DNA of 64,000 nucleotides from Coriobacteriaceae bacterium (lineage in GTDB: Bacteria > Actinomycetota > Coriobacteriia > Coriobacteriales > Coriobacteriaceae): the NCBI GenBank assembly GCA_902399975.1, contig CABOHA010000003.1, positions 185,266 to 249,265 of the forward strand. The letters are read 5' to 3'. A program made the translations under genes and the position numbers. This document shows positions 43,770-52,386 of this stretch, one piece after another; positions within the stretch are counted from its first letter, which is position 1; the number at the start of each line of letters is the position of its first letter. The notes beneath the pieces were generated by a model. It made no database searches and had not been told where the DNA came from. It saw only the letters and a list, made by a program, of their open reading frames with translations.

Positions 43770-45947
43770 TTAGGGGAGGAGCTTCATCGCGGCGTCGTGG
43801 GCGGCGCGCTCGTAGGTGTCGTCGAGGGATTTGAGCGGCAGCAGGGCTGTGGCCTGCGCATCGCCGCGGCGATCGAGGGCATGGGCAATCAGCCAGTCAG
43901 CGAGCTCGGGGTTTTTAGGCAGTGCCGGCCCGTGCAGGTAGGTGCCGATGACGCCCTTGTAGATCAGACCCTCAAAACCGTCTTCACCGTTATTACCGGT
44001 GCCCGTGACGACGGACGTTCCGAGTGGCGTGGCGTCTGCGTCGAGCAGAGTGCGGCCGCCGTGGTTCTCGAATCCGACAAAGGGCTCGGGTGCCAGGTCG
44101 GTCTTGACGGCGACGTTGCCGATCAGGCGGTCGGAGCCGCGTACGGTTTCGGCGGCAATGACCCCCAGACCCTCGATGCGATCATCGCCCATATAGTACG
44201 AACGGCCGAGCAGCTGATAGCCGCCACAGATGGCAAGCAGCGAGCCGCCATCCTCAACATAGGCCGCGACCTTGTCTTTTTGAGCGAGCAGTTCATGTGC
44301 AACCGCCAACTGGTCGCGATCGGAGCCACCGCCCATCATAACGATGTCGGCGTCGGTCAGGTCGAGCGTCTCGCCCATGTGGACTTCGTCCACACACACG
44401 GGAATGCCGCGCCAGGCGCAGCGGCGTTCGAGCGCGATAACGTTGCCGCCGTCGGCGTAGAGGTTGAGCGCATCGGGATACAGGTAGACGATGCGCAACG
44501 GGCGCGAAAGCTCGACCGGCGCAATATCGGTGGGGACAGCGCTACCATCGGCGCGCGTTACGGCGTGGGAGACAATCGAGCTTGCATCGTCGTCTTTAAG
44601 CCCGTCGAGCTCCTTGACTAACGGCGGGAAGGCCGTGTAGTTGGCGACGGCGTAGAAGGTGTCATCGGCGGCCTCGTCTGCCACGGCGCCAATCGCCTGC
44701 GCGACGTCCGAGATAATCGCGGCATCGATGCCGGCGTACTTGAGGCGTACCTGCATGTCGTGCGCACGCGTGCCTCCGGCAAAGGCGACAAGACCCGGCG
44801 TGTCGGCGATGCGCTCGAAGTCGACATCGTAGATCCACGAGACATCGTGGCCGTCGGCATCGTTATCGTTCAGGAAGAAGGCGCAGAGCCTGCCACCTGC
44901 CGTTTTAATGGACTGGATCTGGCGATCGAAGCCCACGGGATTCTTGGCTAGGTTTGCCTCGACGGTGCGGCCGGCAATATCCCAGCGGCCCATGCGTCCG
45001 CCGGCAGGCACATAGGCATCGAGCGTAGGCTGTAGAAGCGCCGTGTTCACGCCCAACTCGTGTGTGGCAAAGAAGGCGGCGGCAACGTTATAGACCATGT
45101 ACAGACCGTTGTAGCGCGTGGCGATATGCGTTGCGGGTGCGTCGGTATCGGGTCCAAAGACAAGGTCAAAGCCGTAGCCGTCGCAGCCGAGTTCCACGCC
45201 CGTCACGCGACGGACAAGCGCAGGGCGGGCCCAGCCGCACGAGGGGCAATGGTAGGCGCCGAGTTGACCATACTGTACGTAGTCGTACTCCAACGGGGCG
45301 TTGCACTGCGAGCAAAAGCGCGAGTCGCTAATGCGGTCGGACTCGGTGCCCGTGGCGCCATCGATGCCAAAGGCAATACTCGCGTTGGGAACGCGTGCGG
45401 CGATCGCGGCACACAGCGGGTCGTCTGCGTTGTAGATGAGCGTTGTTGCCGGAGAGAGCTCCAACGCATGGGCAATGACGTCTTGGGTATGGTCGATCTC
45501 GCCGTAGCGGTCTAGCTGGTCGCGGAACAGGTTGAGCAGCACGAAGTACGTCGGCTTGAGCTTGGGTAGGACGCGCACGGTGTAGAGCTCATCGCATTCA
45601 AAAACGCCCACGCGCTTGCCGCCGCCGGCTCGCTTGAGGCCGCTGCGCGCCTCGAGCAGTGCGCCCACCACGCCCGGCTCCATGTTGTTGCCGGCGCGGT
45701 TGCATACCACGGTGGCGCCGCTGGCGGCAACGGCGTCGGCGATGAGGTTGGAGGTGGTGGTCTTGCCATTAGTACCGGTGATCACCACGCTGCGGTCGAC
45801 CAGGCTCGCGAGGTCGCTTAGCAGCTCGGGGTCGATCTTCATGGCGATGCGGCCGGGAAGCACGCCACCCTGGCGTTTGAGGACAGAGCGCAGTCCCCAG
45901 CGGGCGATATCGCTCGAGGTGCAGGCGAGAGATGAGCGGAGGTTCAT
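43770..45947 (-). CDS. murT-gatD: MurT-GatD fusion: lipid II isoglutaminyl synthase
   Basis: A 725-residue single chain. Residues about 35-470 are MurT: Mur-ligase P-loop TGTNGKTTT (58-66), FRDQLDRYGE, and a four-cysteine zinc ribbon (C212, C215, C234, C237). Residues about 484-725 are GatD: the glutaminase Cys574 in LLAICGGYQLLG and His672 in GTYLHGP. The complex amidates the D-Glu of lipid II to D-isoGln. In Staphylococcus and Mycobacterium relatives MurT and GatD are separate proteins. The frame is unbroken with no internal stop. TAGGAACG precedes the ATG. Confidence 0.93.
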   Translation of the reverse strand: MNLRSSLACTSSDIARWGLRSVLKRQGGVLPGRIAMKIDPELLSDLASLVDRSVVITGTNGKTTTSNLIADAVAASGATVVCNRAGNNMEPGVVGALLEARSGLKRAGGGKRVGVFECDELYTVRVLPKLKPTYFVLLNLFRDQLDRYGEIDHTQDVIAHALELSPATTLIYNADDPLCAAIAARVPNASIAFGIDGATGTESDRISDSRFCSQCNAPLEYDYVQYGQLGAYHCPSCGWARPALVRRVTGVELGCDGYGFDLVFGPDTDAPATHIATRYNGLYMVYNVAAAFFATHELGVNTALLQPTLDAYVPAGGRMGRWDIAGRTVEANLAKNPVGFDRQIQSIKTAGGRLCAFFLNDNDADGHDVSWIYDVDFERIADTPGLVAFAGGTRAHDMQVRLKYAGIDAAIISDVAQAIGAVADEAADDTFYAVANYTAFPPLVKELDGLKDDDASSIVSHAVTRADGSAVPTDIAPVELSRPLRIVYLYPDALNLYADGGNVIALERRCAWRGIPVCVDEVHMGETLDLTDADIVMMGGGSDRDQLAVAHELLAQKDKVAAYVEDGGSLLAICGGYQLLGRSYYMGDDRIEGLGVIAAETVRGSDRLIGNVAVKTDLAPEPFVGFENHGGRTLLDADATPLGTSVVTGTGNNGEDGFEGLIYKGVIGTYLHGPALPKNPELADWLIAHALDRRGDAQATALLPLKSLDDTYERAAHDAAMKLLP

Positions 45948-45992
45948 GAAGCCGTTCCTAACATAGATGACATGGTCGGGGCGATCGCGTCG

Positions 45993-47036
45993 CTAAAAGC
46001 CGTAGCGGCGCGCAAATTCCTGGGCAAGCTGCGATACATCTTCGCAGGCGTTGGCCCAGGGGGCAAAGTCGGGGGTGTCCGAGATAATACCGTCGGCTTC
46101 CCAAACCGCCTGGTGCGAGAGGTCCCAGGGGTCGCGCGGCTCGGGTCGGCAGGGAAGATACGGCGTCTGGTACATGGGGTTCAGCAAGAAGAACGCGCCG
46201 CCCTCGCAACGGTTAGCGAACTCACGCAGCGCGCGCGTCGCCGGGCGCATCTTGTTCGTTTTGAACAGCAAGATCGTGCGGGCGAGCAGGTACCAAGGAG
46301 AGTTTTCGAGTGCGTCTGCCCCCATCTGCTCCTCGAGCTGGTGGGCCAGGGCAAAAAAGCCGTCCTGGTCTTCTAGGCGGGCGAGGGCGAGCAGCACGGT
46401 GCCGGCGGCCCGGGTAGGATAGCCTTCCGCCTTAAGAACGCGGCGAGCATAGTTGGCAGCGGCGCGGTAACGAGCGCTCGCCATGCACAGCTGCGAGATG
46501 GCCTCGAGTGTGTGAAGCCACCCGATAAGGGCCGGCTCGCTCACGGTAAGGTCCGCTGCGGTGACACCGTCGGCCAAAACATTATTGGCCCAGTAGTGCG
46601 GGGCCTCCATATCAAACCCGGGCACGCCCTGTTGCAAGTAGTCGGCCGTGCTCGTCTCGAGCTTCATCAGGTCGCCCAGGCAGGCGTCGACGGGCGTGTC
46701 CGCCAAAATGATGGCGAGCAGCTGGGCATCGACGGCCAGCGCATCGATGCGGACGATCTTGAGCAGCTCATCACGCATATCGTCGAACAGGCGGTTGCGC
46801 GTCTGCTCAAACTCCTCGTCGCTGCCCATGTCCTCGATGCGATGGAGCTCGTCGAGCAGGTGGCGATGAACACCGGCATAGGACAGCAGCGCCTGAGCAT
46901 GCTCGGCCTGCGCATACTTTTGAGGATTCGCGCTAATGTCGTTATGGACAAGCTCGCGTGCTGCATCGGTGAGCTCGGGGTGCGACGCCAGATAGGTGCG
47001 CTCCAGGTAGGCGGGGATGTAGACGCTCGGATCCAT
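45993..47036 (-). CDS. Hypothetical helical-repeat-like protein
   Basis: The protein has 347 residues, soluble, with no signal or membrane segment. It is almost entirely helical, with alternating ALL/AARY segments suggestive of TPR-like hairpins (for example ASARYRAAANYARRVLKAEG near 190-210). It starts on the stop codon of the next upstream gene (47036), so the two are translationally coupled. A role as a partner or scaffold is possible; no family was recognised. Confidence 0.6.
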   Translation of the reverse strand: MDPSVYIPAYLERTYLASHPELTDAARELVHNDISANPQKYAQAEHAQALLSYAGVHRHLLDELHRIEDMGSDEEFEQTRNRLFDDMRDELLKIVRIDALAVDAQLLAIILADTPVDACLGDLMKLETSTADYLQQGVPGFDMEAPHYWANNVLADGVTAADLTVSEPALIGWLHTLEAISQLCMASARYRAAANYARRVLKAEGYPTRAAGTVLLALARLEDQDGFFALAHQLEEQMGADALENSPWYLLARTILLFKTNKMRPATRALREFANRCEGGAFFLLNPMYQTPYLPCRPEPRDPWDLSHQAVWEADGIISDTPDFAPWANACEDVSQLAQEFARRYGF

Positions 47037-48112
47037 TAGAGGTCCCCTCCCTTAAATGGAAGCCCCTGCTCGGCCGCGCGCAGGATGCGCTCGTCGATCT
47101 GGGAACGCACGATGTCGTTGGTGGCGATCCAGGCGGCAAAGCTGGCGTTGTCGGGGGCGCCCAGGCCCTCCTGCAGTACCGGCGTCGCCTCGGACAGCGC
47201 AAGGACAAGCTCGTCGGTGGAGCCTGCACCCACGTTGACGCGGGCATAGACGCCATCGGGAAACTCGGTTTGGAAGTAGAGCGCCTCGGCTGCGTGCGGA
47301 CACGAGCGCGCAAGGATGCGCAAGTAGTGCTCGGCGCCCTCGTAGTCCAGCTCGCGCCAAGCAGCGCTCATCAGCGCGATGAGCGTCCATGGGTCCAAGT
47401 CACGCTCCGCATCTTTGGGGCGGCGGCGCAGCGGGGTATTCGCGAGGTACGGCACGGAGTGAGCGGAGCGAAAGCGCTTGAGCTCCTCAGCGGGGTATTC
47501 GAGCTTTGCCATGGCGAGCATTGCGGTGTGGCGGACGCCGGCAGGATCGTTGGGGGCAAAGTCGAGGCTGCGGTTTGCGGCTTCGAGCGACATGCGGTAG
47601 CGGCCGCTAATGAGCGCGCGCGATGCCAAGGCGGCAAGCCAGCGCAGGTAGGGACGGCGGGTCAGGTCGCCTGCAGCCTCGCGCTCGTAGGGGTCCTGCG
47701 CCGAGGCGATCTTGAGCGCCAGGTCGTGCTCGACTTCATCGCGCTTGGATACCAGGTACTGTACGTATTCCTCGTTGGAGTCGGCGGTGAGGGCCGTCAG
47801 CATGCGCTGGGCATCCAAGTTGGTCGGATCGAGCGCGGCGGCCTCGCGAAGCATGTTCTCGGCAGCGGCCTCTTCCTGCTCGGCTTGGGCATCGTCGGGG
47901 ATAAAGGGAATGCGGTAGTCGACAGCCTCGACCACCTTGGCAATCAGATGTCCGGCGCGGTCGCGATCATGCACGATGAGCGGCGCGGGGTTGCGGGTGA
48001 ATTGTTCCATCAGACGCTCTACGGCGGTGCCGTCGGTGAGCGGGATATTGTCGCGGCGCAAGGCCTCAAGAACGAGGCGATGGCAATCCTCTTGAATGGG
48101 ATCGAATGCCAT
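47036..48112 (-). CDS. Hypothetical TPR-like protein
   Basis: The 358-residue acidic protein has helical repeats (for example RALISGRYRMSLEAANRSLD and WRELDYEGAEHYLRILARSC) typical of tetratricopeptide-like folds. Start 48112 (MAFDPIQ) follows AAGGAGG and is preferred to the extension at 48142. Its stop overlaps the start of the following unknown gene, and the pair precedes murT-gatD on the same strand. Function unknown. Confidence 0.65.
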   Translation of the reverse strand: MAFDPIQEDCHRLVLEALRRDNIPLTDGTAVERLMEQFTRNPAPLIVHDRDRAGHLIAKVVEAVDYRIPFIPDDAQAEQEEAAAENMLREAAALDPTNLDAQRMLTALTADSNEEYVQYLVSKRDEVEHDLALKIASAQDPYEREAAGDLTRRPYLRWLAALASRALISGRYRMSLEAANRSLDFAPNDPAGVRHTAMLAMAKLEYPAEELKRFRSAHSVPYLANTPLRRRPKDAERDLDPWTLIALMSAAWRELDYEGAEHYLRILARSCPHAAEALYFQTEFPDGVYARVNVGAGSTDELVLALSEATPVLQEGLGAPDNASFAAWIATNDIVRSQIDERILRAAEQGLPFKGGDL

Positions 48113-48612
48113 GGGGCCTCCTTTGCTGCGGTTAGGGTTCAAATGTCTCTATATAAGGTTCTAGTTTACCCGCATGTGGCACACCGGGGGTGTCGCACTT
48201 GGACTTGCACCTTTGCACCACGAAGACGGATGTCGCACAAATGTCGGCACCTTGGACGACCGAGTGGTATCACGGTGCCGCAAACGGTCGATTTTCGGCG
48301 GCGAACGGTGCGTATTTTGGAGGGGCACCGTCCTGCCCGGGATATGTGGTCAACCTTGATAAAACGTTTGCCCAGCTTGGGGGTATGGATGCTGCACAAG
48401 GGTCTTCAGGGATAGAAAAAACGTTTCATCATTGGTAACTTTGGATGAATAACTGACCAACCAGAACGGTAAAATAGTGTTTGTCTGAGCGTTGAGACGT
48501 TTAGACATCGCGCATTGTCATCGCCGGCAACGCGCAAACCGGTCCTAACGGAGCCAATTGGGTGCTCCGTTATATACGCAAGTCTAAGAGGGGCTTGTTT
48601 AGGAGGCACAGT
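48113..48612. other. Divergent 500-bp region before the alcohol dehydrogenase
   Basis: No gene is supported. A perfect 9-bp hairpin TAACGGAGC/GCTCCGTTA (48546-48572) lies in the probable 5' leader of the dehydrogenase, and TGTCGCAC is repeated near 48203 and 48233. I saw no Rex-type TTGTGA-n6-TCACAA operator. Confidence 0.5.
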
Positions 48613-49836
48613 ATGGGACGTTTTACCAATCCTCGCGATCTGTACTTTGGTGAGGGCGCTCGCCACGAGGTGAAGAACCTCAAGGGCAAGAAGGCCATCA
48701 TCGTTTCTGGCGGCAGCTCTATGCGCCGCGGCGGGTTCCTGCAGGACGTCGAGAACGACCTTAAGGAAGGCGGTTTCGAGGTCAAGCTGTTCGAGGGCGT
48801 CGAGTCCGACCCGTCCATCGAGACGGTCATGAAGGGCGCCGAGGCCATGCGCGAGTTCGAGCCCGACTGGATTATCGCCATCGGTGGCGGCTCGCCCATC
48901 GATGCCGCTAAGGCCATGTGGGTCTTCTACGAGTATCCCGAGGAGTCCTTCGATAACATCATCCAGCCGTTCAGCTTCCCGGAGCTGCGTCAGAAGGCTC
49001 ATTTCTGCGCCATCTCCTCTACCTCCGGCACCGCTACCGAGGTCACCGCGTTCTCCGTCATTACCGACTACGCCAAGGGCATCAAGTACCCGCTGGCCGA
49101 CTTCAACATCACCCCTGATGTCGCCATCGTCGACCCCGAGCTCACCTACACCATGCCCGCCAAGCTGTGCGCTCACACCGGCATGGATGCTCTGACCCAC
49201 TGCATGGAGGCCTACGTTTCCACCTGCGCCTCTATGTTCACCGACGCCAACGCCCTGCACGGCATCCGCGAGATCGTCGAGTGGCTGCCCAAGTCCTATG
49301 CTGGCGACCATGAGGCCCGTCAGCACATGCACGAGGCTCAGTGCATCGCCGGTATCGCCTTCTCCTCGGGCCTGCTCGGCATCGTTCACTCCATGGCTCA
49401 CAAGACCGGTGCTGCCTTCGAGAACGGCCACATCATCCACGGTGCTGCTAACGCTATGTACCTGGGCAAGGTCATCCAGTGGAACTCCAAGGATCCCCGT
49501 GCTGCCGAGCGTTACGCTTACGTGGCCAAGGAGATCCTGCACCTTCCCGGCGAGACCAACGAGGAGCTTATCGCTGCGCTCGTCCAGAAGATCCGCGACC
49601 TCAACGACCAGCTCAACATTCCGCAGTCCATCAAGGATTACGCGAATGGTGGCGTGAAGGTCGACGCCGAGAACCCGCAGATGGTTTCCGAGGAGGAGTT
49701 CCTCGCCAAGCTCCCCGAGATCGCCGCGAACGCCGAGCAGGACGCCTGCACGCCCGAGAACCCGCGTGAGACCAAGGCTGCCGACTTCGAGAAGATTCTC
49801 AAGGCCTGCTACTACGACACCGACATCGATTTCTAA
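48613..49836 (+). CDS. Iron-containing alcohol dehydrogenase (butanol dehydrogenase-like)
   Basis: The 407-residue group III alcohol dehydrogenase reduces aldehydes with NAD(P)H during fermentation. It shows the dinucleotide-binding GGGSPIDAAKAM (near residue 97), the SGTATEVT segment, and iron ligands spread over HTGMDALTHCMEAYVS, GIVHSMAHKTGA and GHIIHGAANA. Start 48613 follows TTAGGAGG. Codons are strongly biased to C/G-ending optimal ones, as in the ribosomal genes, suggesting high expression. Confidence 0.94.
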   Translation: MGRFTNPRDLYFGEGARHEVKNLKGKKAIIVSGGSSMRRGGFLQDVENDLKEGGFEVKLFEGVESDPSIETVMKGAEAMREFEPDWIIAIGGGSPIDAAKAMWVFYEYPEESFDNIIQPFSFPELRQKAHFCAISSTSGTATEVTAFSVITDYAKGIKYPLADFNITPDVAIVDPELTYTMPAKLCAHTGMDALTHCMEAYVSTCASMFTDANALHGIREIVEWLPKSYAGDHEARQHMHEAQCIAGIAFSSGLLGIVHSMAHKTGAAFENGHIIHGAANAMYLGKVIQWNSKDPRAAERYAYVAKEILHLPGETNEELIAALVQKIRDLNDQLNIPQSIKDYANGGVKVDAENPQMVSEEEFLAKLPEIAANAEQDACTPENPRETKAADFEKILKACYYDTDIDF

Positions 49837-49857
49837 TCGACTCTTGTTATCGTAACG

Positions 49858-49898
49858 AGGGGCTCCGCACGTATCTGTACGGAGCCCCTTTCTTTTTT
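49858..49898 (+). terminator. Terminator after the alcohol dehydrogenase
   Basis: AGGGGCTCCG/CGGAGCCCCT stem followed by TTCTTTTTT. Confidence 0.92.
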
Positions 49899-49919
49899 CT
49901 TTTAGAGAATGGGATAGTT

Positions 49920-51020
49920 ATGGCTGCAATTTTCAATAGCCCCAGCAAGTACATCCAGGGTCCGGACGAGCTCGCCAAGCTCGGCTCCTATGTCGAGCCG
50001 CTCGGCGCTAAGGCCCTCGTCATCGTGACGCCTTCGGGCAAGAAGCGCGTCGGTGCCAAGATCGAGGGCGGTTTTGCCGAGGCTAAGGCCGAGCTGCTGT
50101 TTGAGGACTTTAACGGCGAGTGCTCCAAGGGCGAGGTCGATCGCCTGGTTGCGCTCGCTCGCGACAACGGTTGCGACATCATCGTCGGCGTCGGTGGCGG
50201 CAAGATCCTCGACACCGCGAAGGCCGTCGCCTATTACCTGGAGTCCCCGGTTATCATTTGCCCCACCATTGCTTCGACCGATGCCCCGTGTTCGGCACTT
50301 TCGGTGCTCTACACCGACGATGGCCAGTTCGATAAATATCTCTTCCTTAAGGCAAACCCCAACATTGTCCTGATGGATACGACGGTTATCGCGGCGAGCC
50401 CGGTGCGCCTGACGGTGGCAGGTATGGGCGATGCGCTCGCAACCTACTTTGAGGCCCAGGCGACGCATGATGCCGACGGTGGCACCTGCGCTGGCGGCAA
50501 GGGCGGCATGGCCGGTCTGGCGCTCGCCAAGCTCTGCTACGAGACGCTTATGGCCGATGGCGTCAAGGCCAAGGTCGCGCTGGAGAAGGGTGCGCTCACG
50601 CCTGCAGTCGAGCATATCATCGAGGCCAATACGCTGCTTTCGGGCATTGGCTTTGAGAGCTCGGGCCTTGCTGCTGCTCATGCCATCCACAATGGTCTGA
50701 CGATGCTGCCCGAGTGCCACGGCATGTATCACGGCGAGAAGGTCGCCTTTGGCACCATCGTTCAGCTGGTACTCGAGGATGCTCCGACTGAGAAACTCGA
50801 GGAAGTCTTGGGCTTCTGCATTGAGCTGGGCCTGCCGGTCACGATGAAGGAACTTGGCGTTGCCGAGCTTACGCGCGAACAGGCCATGATTGTTGCCGAG
50901 GCCGCCTGCGCGCCCGATGACACCATGTGCAATATGCCGTTTGAGGTGACGCCCGAGATGGTCGCAAACGCCATCCTGGGTGCCGACGCGCTGGGACACT
51001 ACTATCTCATGGATGAGTAA
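49920..51020 (+). CDS. gldA: Glycerol dehydrogenase
   Basis: The 366-residue NAD-dependent zinc enzyme oxidises glycerol to dihydroxyacetone or acts in reverse. It has VGVGGGKILDTAKAVAY, PTIASTDAPCSALSV, and zinc ligands in AGMGDALATYFEA, LAAAHAIHNG and GMYHGEKVAFG. It is followed by a terminator and then by a second, diverged copy at 51168. Confidence 0.95.
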   Translation: MAAIFNSPSKYIQGPDELAKLGSYVEPLGAKALVIVTPSGKKRVGAKIEGGFAEAKAELLFEDFNGECSKGEVDRLVALARDNGCDIIVGVGGGKILDTAKAVAYYLESPVIICPTIASTDAPCSALSVLYTDDGQFDKYLFLKANPNIVLMDTTVIAASPVRLTVAGMGDALATYFEAQATHDADGGTCAGGKGGMAGLALAKLCYETLMADGVKAKVALEKGALTPAVEHIIEANTLLSGIGFESSGLAAAHAIHNGLTMLPECHGMYHGEKVAFGTIVQLVLEDAPTEKLEEVLGFCIELGLPVTMKELGVAELTREQAMIVAEAACAPDDTMCNMPFEVTPEMVANAILGADALGHYYLMDE

Positions 51021-51034
51021 ATCAAGCTAAGGAA

Positions 51035-51069
51035 GGGGCAAAGCCAGCAGACGGCTTTGCCCCTTTTTG
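51035..51069 (+). terminator. Terminator after gldA
   Basis: GGGGCAAAGCC/GGCTTTGCCCC, 7-base loop, then CTTTTT. Confidence 0.92.
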
Positions 51070-51073
51070 CTAT

Positions 51074-51138
51074 GGTGCAAACTAACCTGACCCCATCGCA
51101 CCAAGTTGGTGCAAAGGGGTCAGGTTACTTTGCACCAA
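51074..51138. repeat. Nested palindrome between the two glycerol dehydrogenase genes
   Basis: Outer arms of 22 bp (51074-51095 and 51117-51138, one mismatch) contain AACCTGACCCC/GGGGTCAGGTT. An inner hairpin GCACCAAGTTGGTGC lies at 51099-51113. The right half alone reads GGTGCAAAG-GGGTCAGGTTA-CTTTGCACC, matching the layout of the CACAAAGGGGCCAGG family. Confidence 0.82.
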
Positions 51139-51167
51139 TCGTTGTTTGATGAAGGGCGGATTCTCGT

Positions 51168-52235
51168 ATGGCGCTTCCTATGGTTTACGGCGGTCCCGGC
51201 CGGTATGTTCAGGGGCCGGGCGAACTTTCGCGTCAGGGCAGGTATTTGTCATGGTTGGGCTGCGCTGCCTATGTCTTGTTTGACCAGGGCACCGAGGATC
51301 GGCTGTGCAGGCAGATCGTCGATGGATTTCTGGATGAAGATCTAAGCGAGCCGTTCTTTAAGATTTACAACGGTCCGTGTACGGAAGATGCCGTTGTCGA
51401 AATGGCCAAGGAAGCCCAGGCCGAGTATTGCGACATGGTGGTGGGCATTGGCGGCGGCAAGATGCTCGATATCGCAAAGGCCGTTGCGTTTTATGCTGAG
51501 CTGCCGTTGTGTGTATGCCCCACGGCGGCTTCGATGGACGGTCCGTGCAGCGCGATTTCGGTGCTGTATCACGAGGATGGGTCGTTCGATCGCTATCTGA
51601 TGCTCGAGAAGAATCCGGACCTGGTCGTGGTCGATACCAACGTGGTCGCGGCGGCCCCACTGCGTATGACGGTCGCCGGTATGGGCGATGCGCTGGCAAC
51701 GTACTTCGAGGCGCGTTCGTGCGCCGCGGCGAGAGGTGCGAACGAGCACGGTGGCGCGCCGGGGCACTTGGCACTGGTCGCGGCACGTGCCTGCTACGAC
51801 ACGCTTATGGAATGCGGCGTCGCTGCCAAGCGCGACATCAAGAAGGGTCGCATGTCACCAGCGGTTGAGCGCCTGATCGAGTGCAACATCCTGCTTTCGG
51901 GCGTTGGCTTTGAGAGCGGTGGCTTGGCGTTGGCGCATGCCATCGCCAACGGCCTGACGATTTTGCCCGAGTGCAAGGCTATGCACGGCGAGGCCGTGGC
52001 GTTTGGTCTGGTGGTCCAGCTTCGTCTGGAGCGTGCGCCCGAGCTTGAACAGGTGCTCGAGTTTTGTCAGCGCGTTGGTCTGCCGACGACGCTCGAGGAG
52101 CTGGGCCTTGGCGAGATTTCCGATGCCGACCTGATGAGCGTTGCGGATGCGGCCTTTAGAAACGAACGCAATATGGCCAACGAGCAGGCCAAGGTGACCA
52201 AGCAAAAGCTCGTCGAGCTCATGCGCGAGGCATAG
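51168..52235 (+). CDS. Glycerol dehydrogenase-like paralogue
   Basis: The 355-residue homologue of gldA has GIGGGKMLDIAKAVAFY, PTAASMDGPCSAISV and the zinc ligands in GMGDALATYFEA, LALAHAIANG and KAMHGEAVAFG. The N-terminal 60 residues differ (CAAYVLFDQGTEDRLCRQ) and the C-terminus is shorter and Lys-rich. It may prefer another polyol; it could also be a duplicated, diverging copy. AAGGGCGG is the only ribosome-site candidate. Confidence 0.9.
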   Translation: MALPMVYGGPGRYVQGPGELSRQGRYLSWLGCAAYVLFDQGTEDRLCRQIVDGFLDEDLSEPFFKIYNGPCTEDAVVEMAKEAQAEYCDMVVGIGGGKMLDIAKAVAFYAELPLCVCPTAASMDGPCSAISVLYHEDGSFDRYLMLEKNPDLVVVDTNVVAAAPLRMTVAGMGDALATYFEARSCAAARGANEHGGAPGHLALVAARACYDTLMECGVAAKRDIKKGRMSPAVERLIECNILLSGVGFESGGLALAHAIANGLTILPECKAMHGEAVAFGLVVQLRLERAPELEQVLEFCQRVGLPTTLEELGLGEISDADLMSVADAAFRNERNMANEQAKVTKQKLVELMREA

Positions 52236-52386
52236 TTTGGCGCTTGATCGACCTTGTGCAATCGGGGCGGCGATAGGCCATAGGCTATTTGCCGCAAAGG
52301 TGCTCCGCGTGTAATTTGCCCGAGGCACGGGCCGATAGCGTATCATTATCTCTTGCTTGTTTGCACTGCTCAGGGAGGGGCCGCGC

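Noticed and set aside
48190..48438. 82-codon plus-strand frame in the divergent region
   Set aside because: No ribosome site, composition unlike neighbouring genes, and it covers the likely promoter zone.
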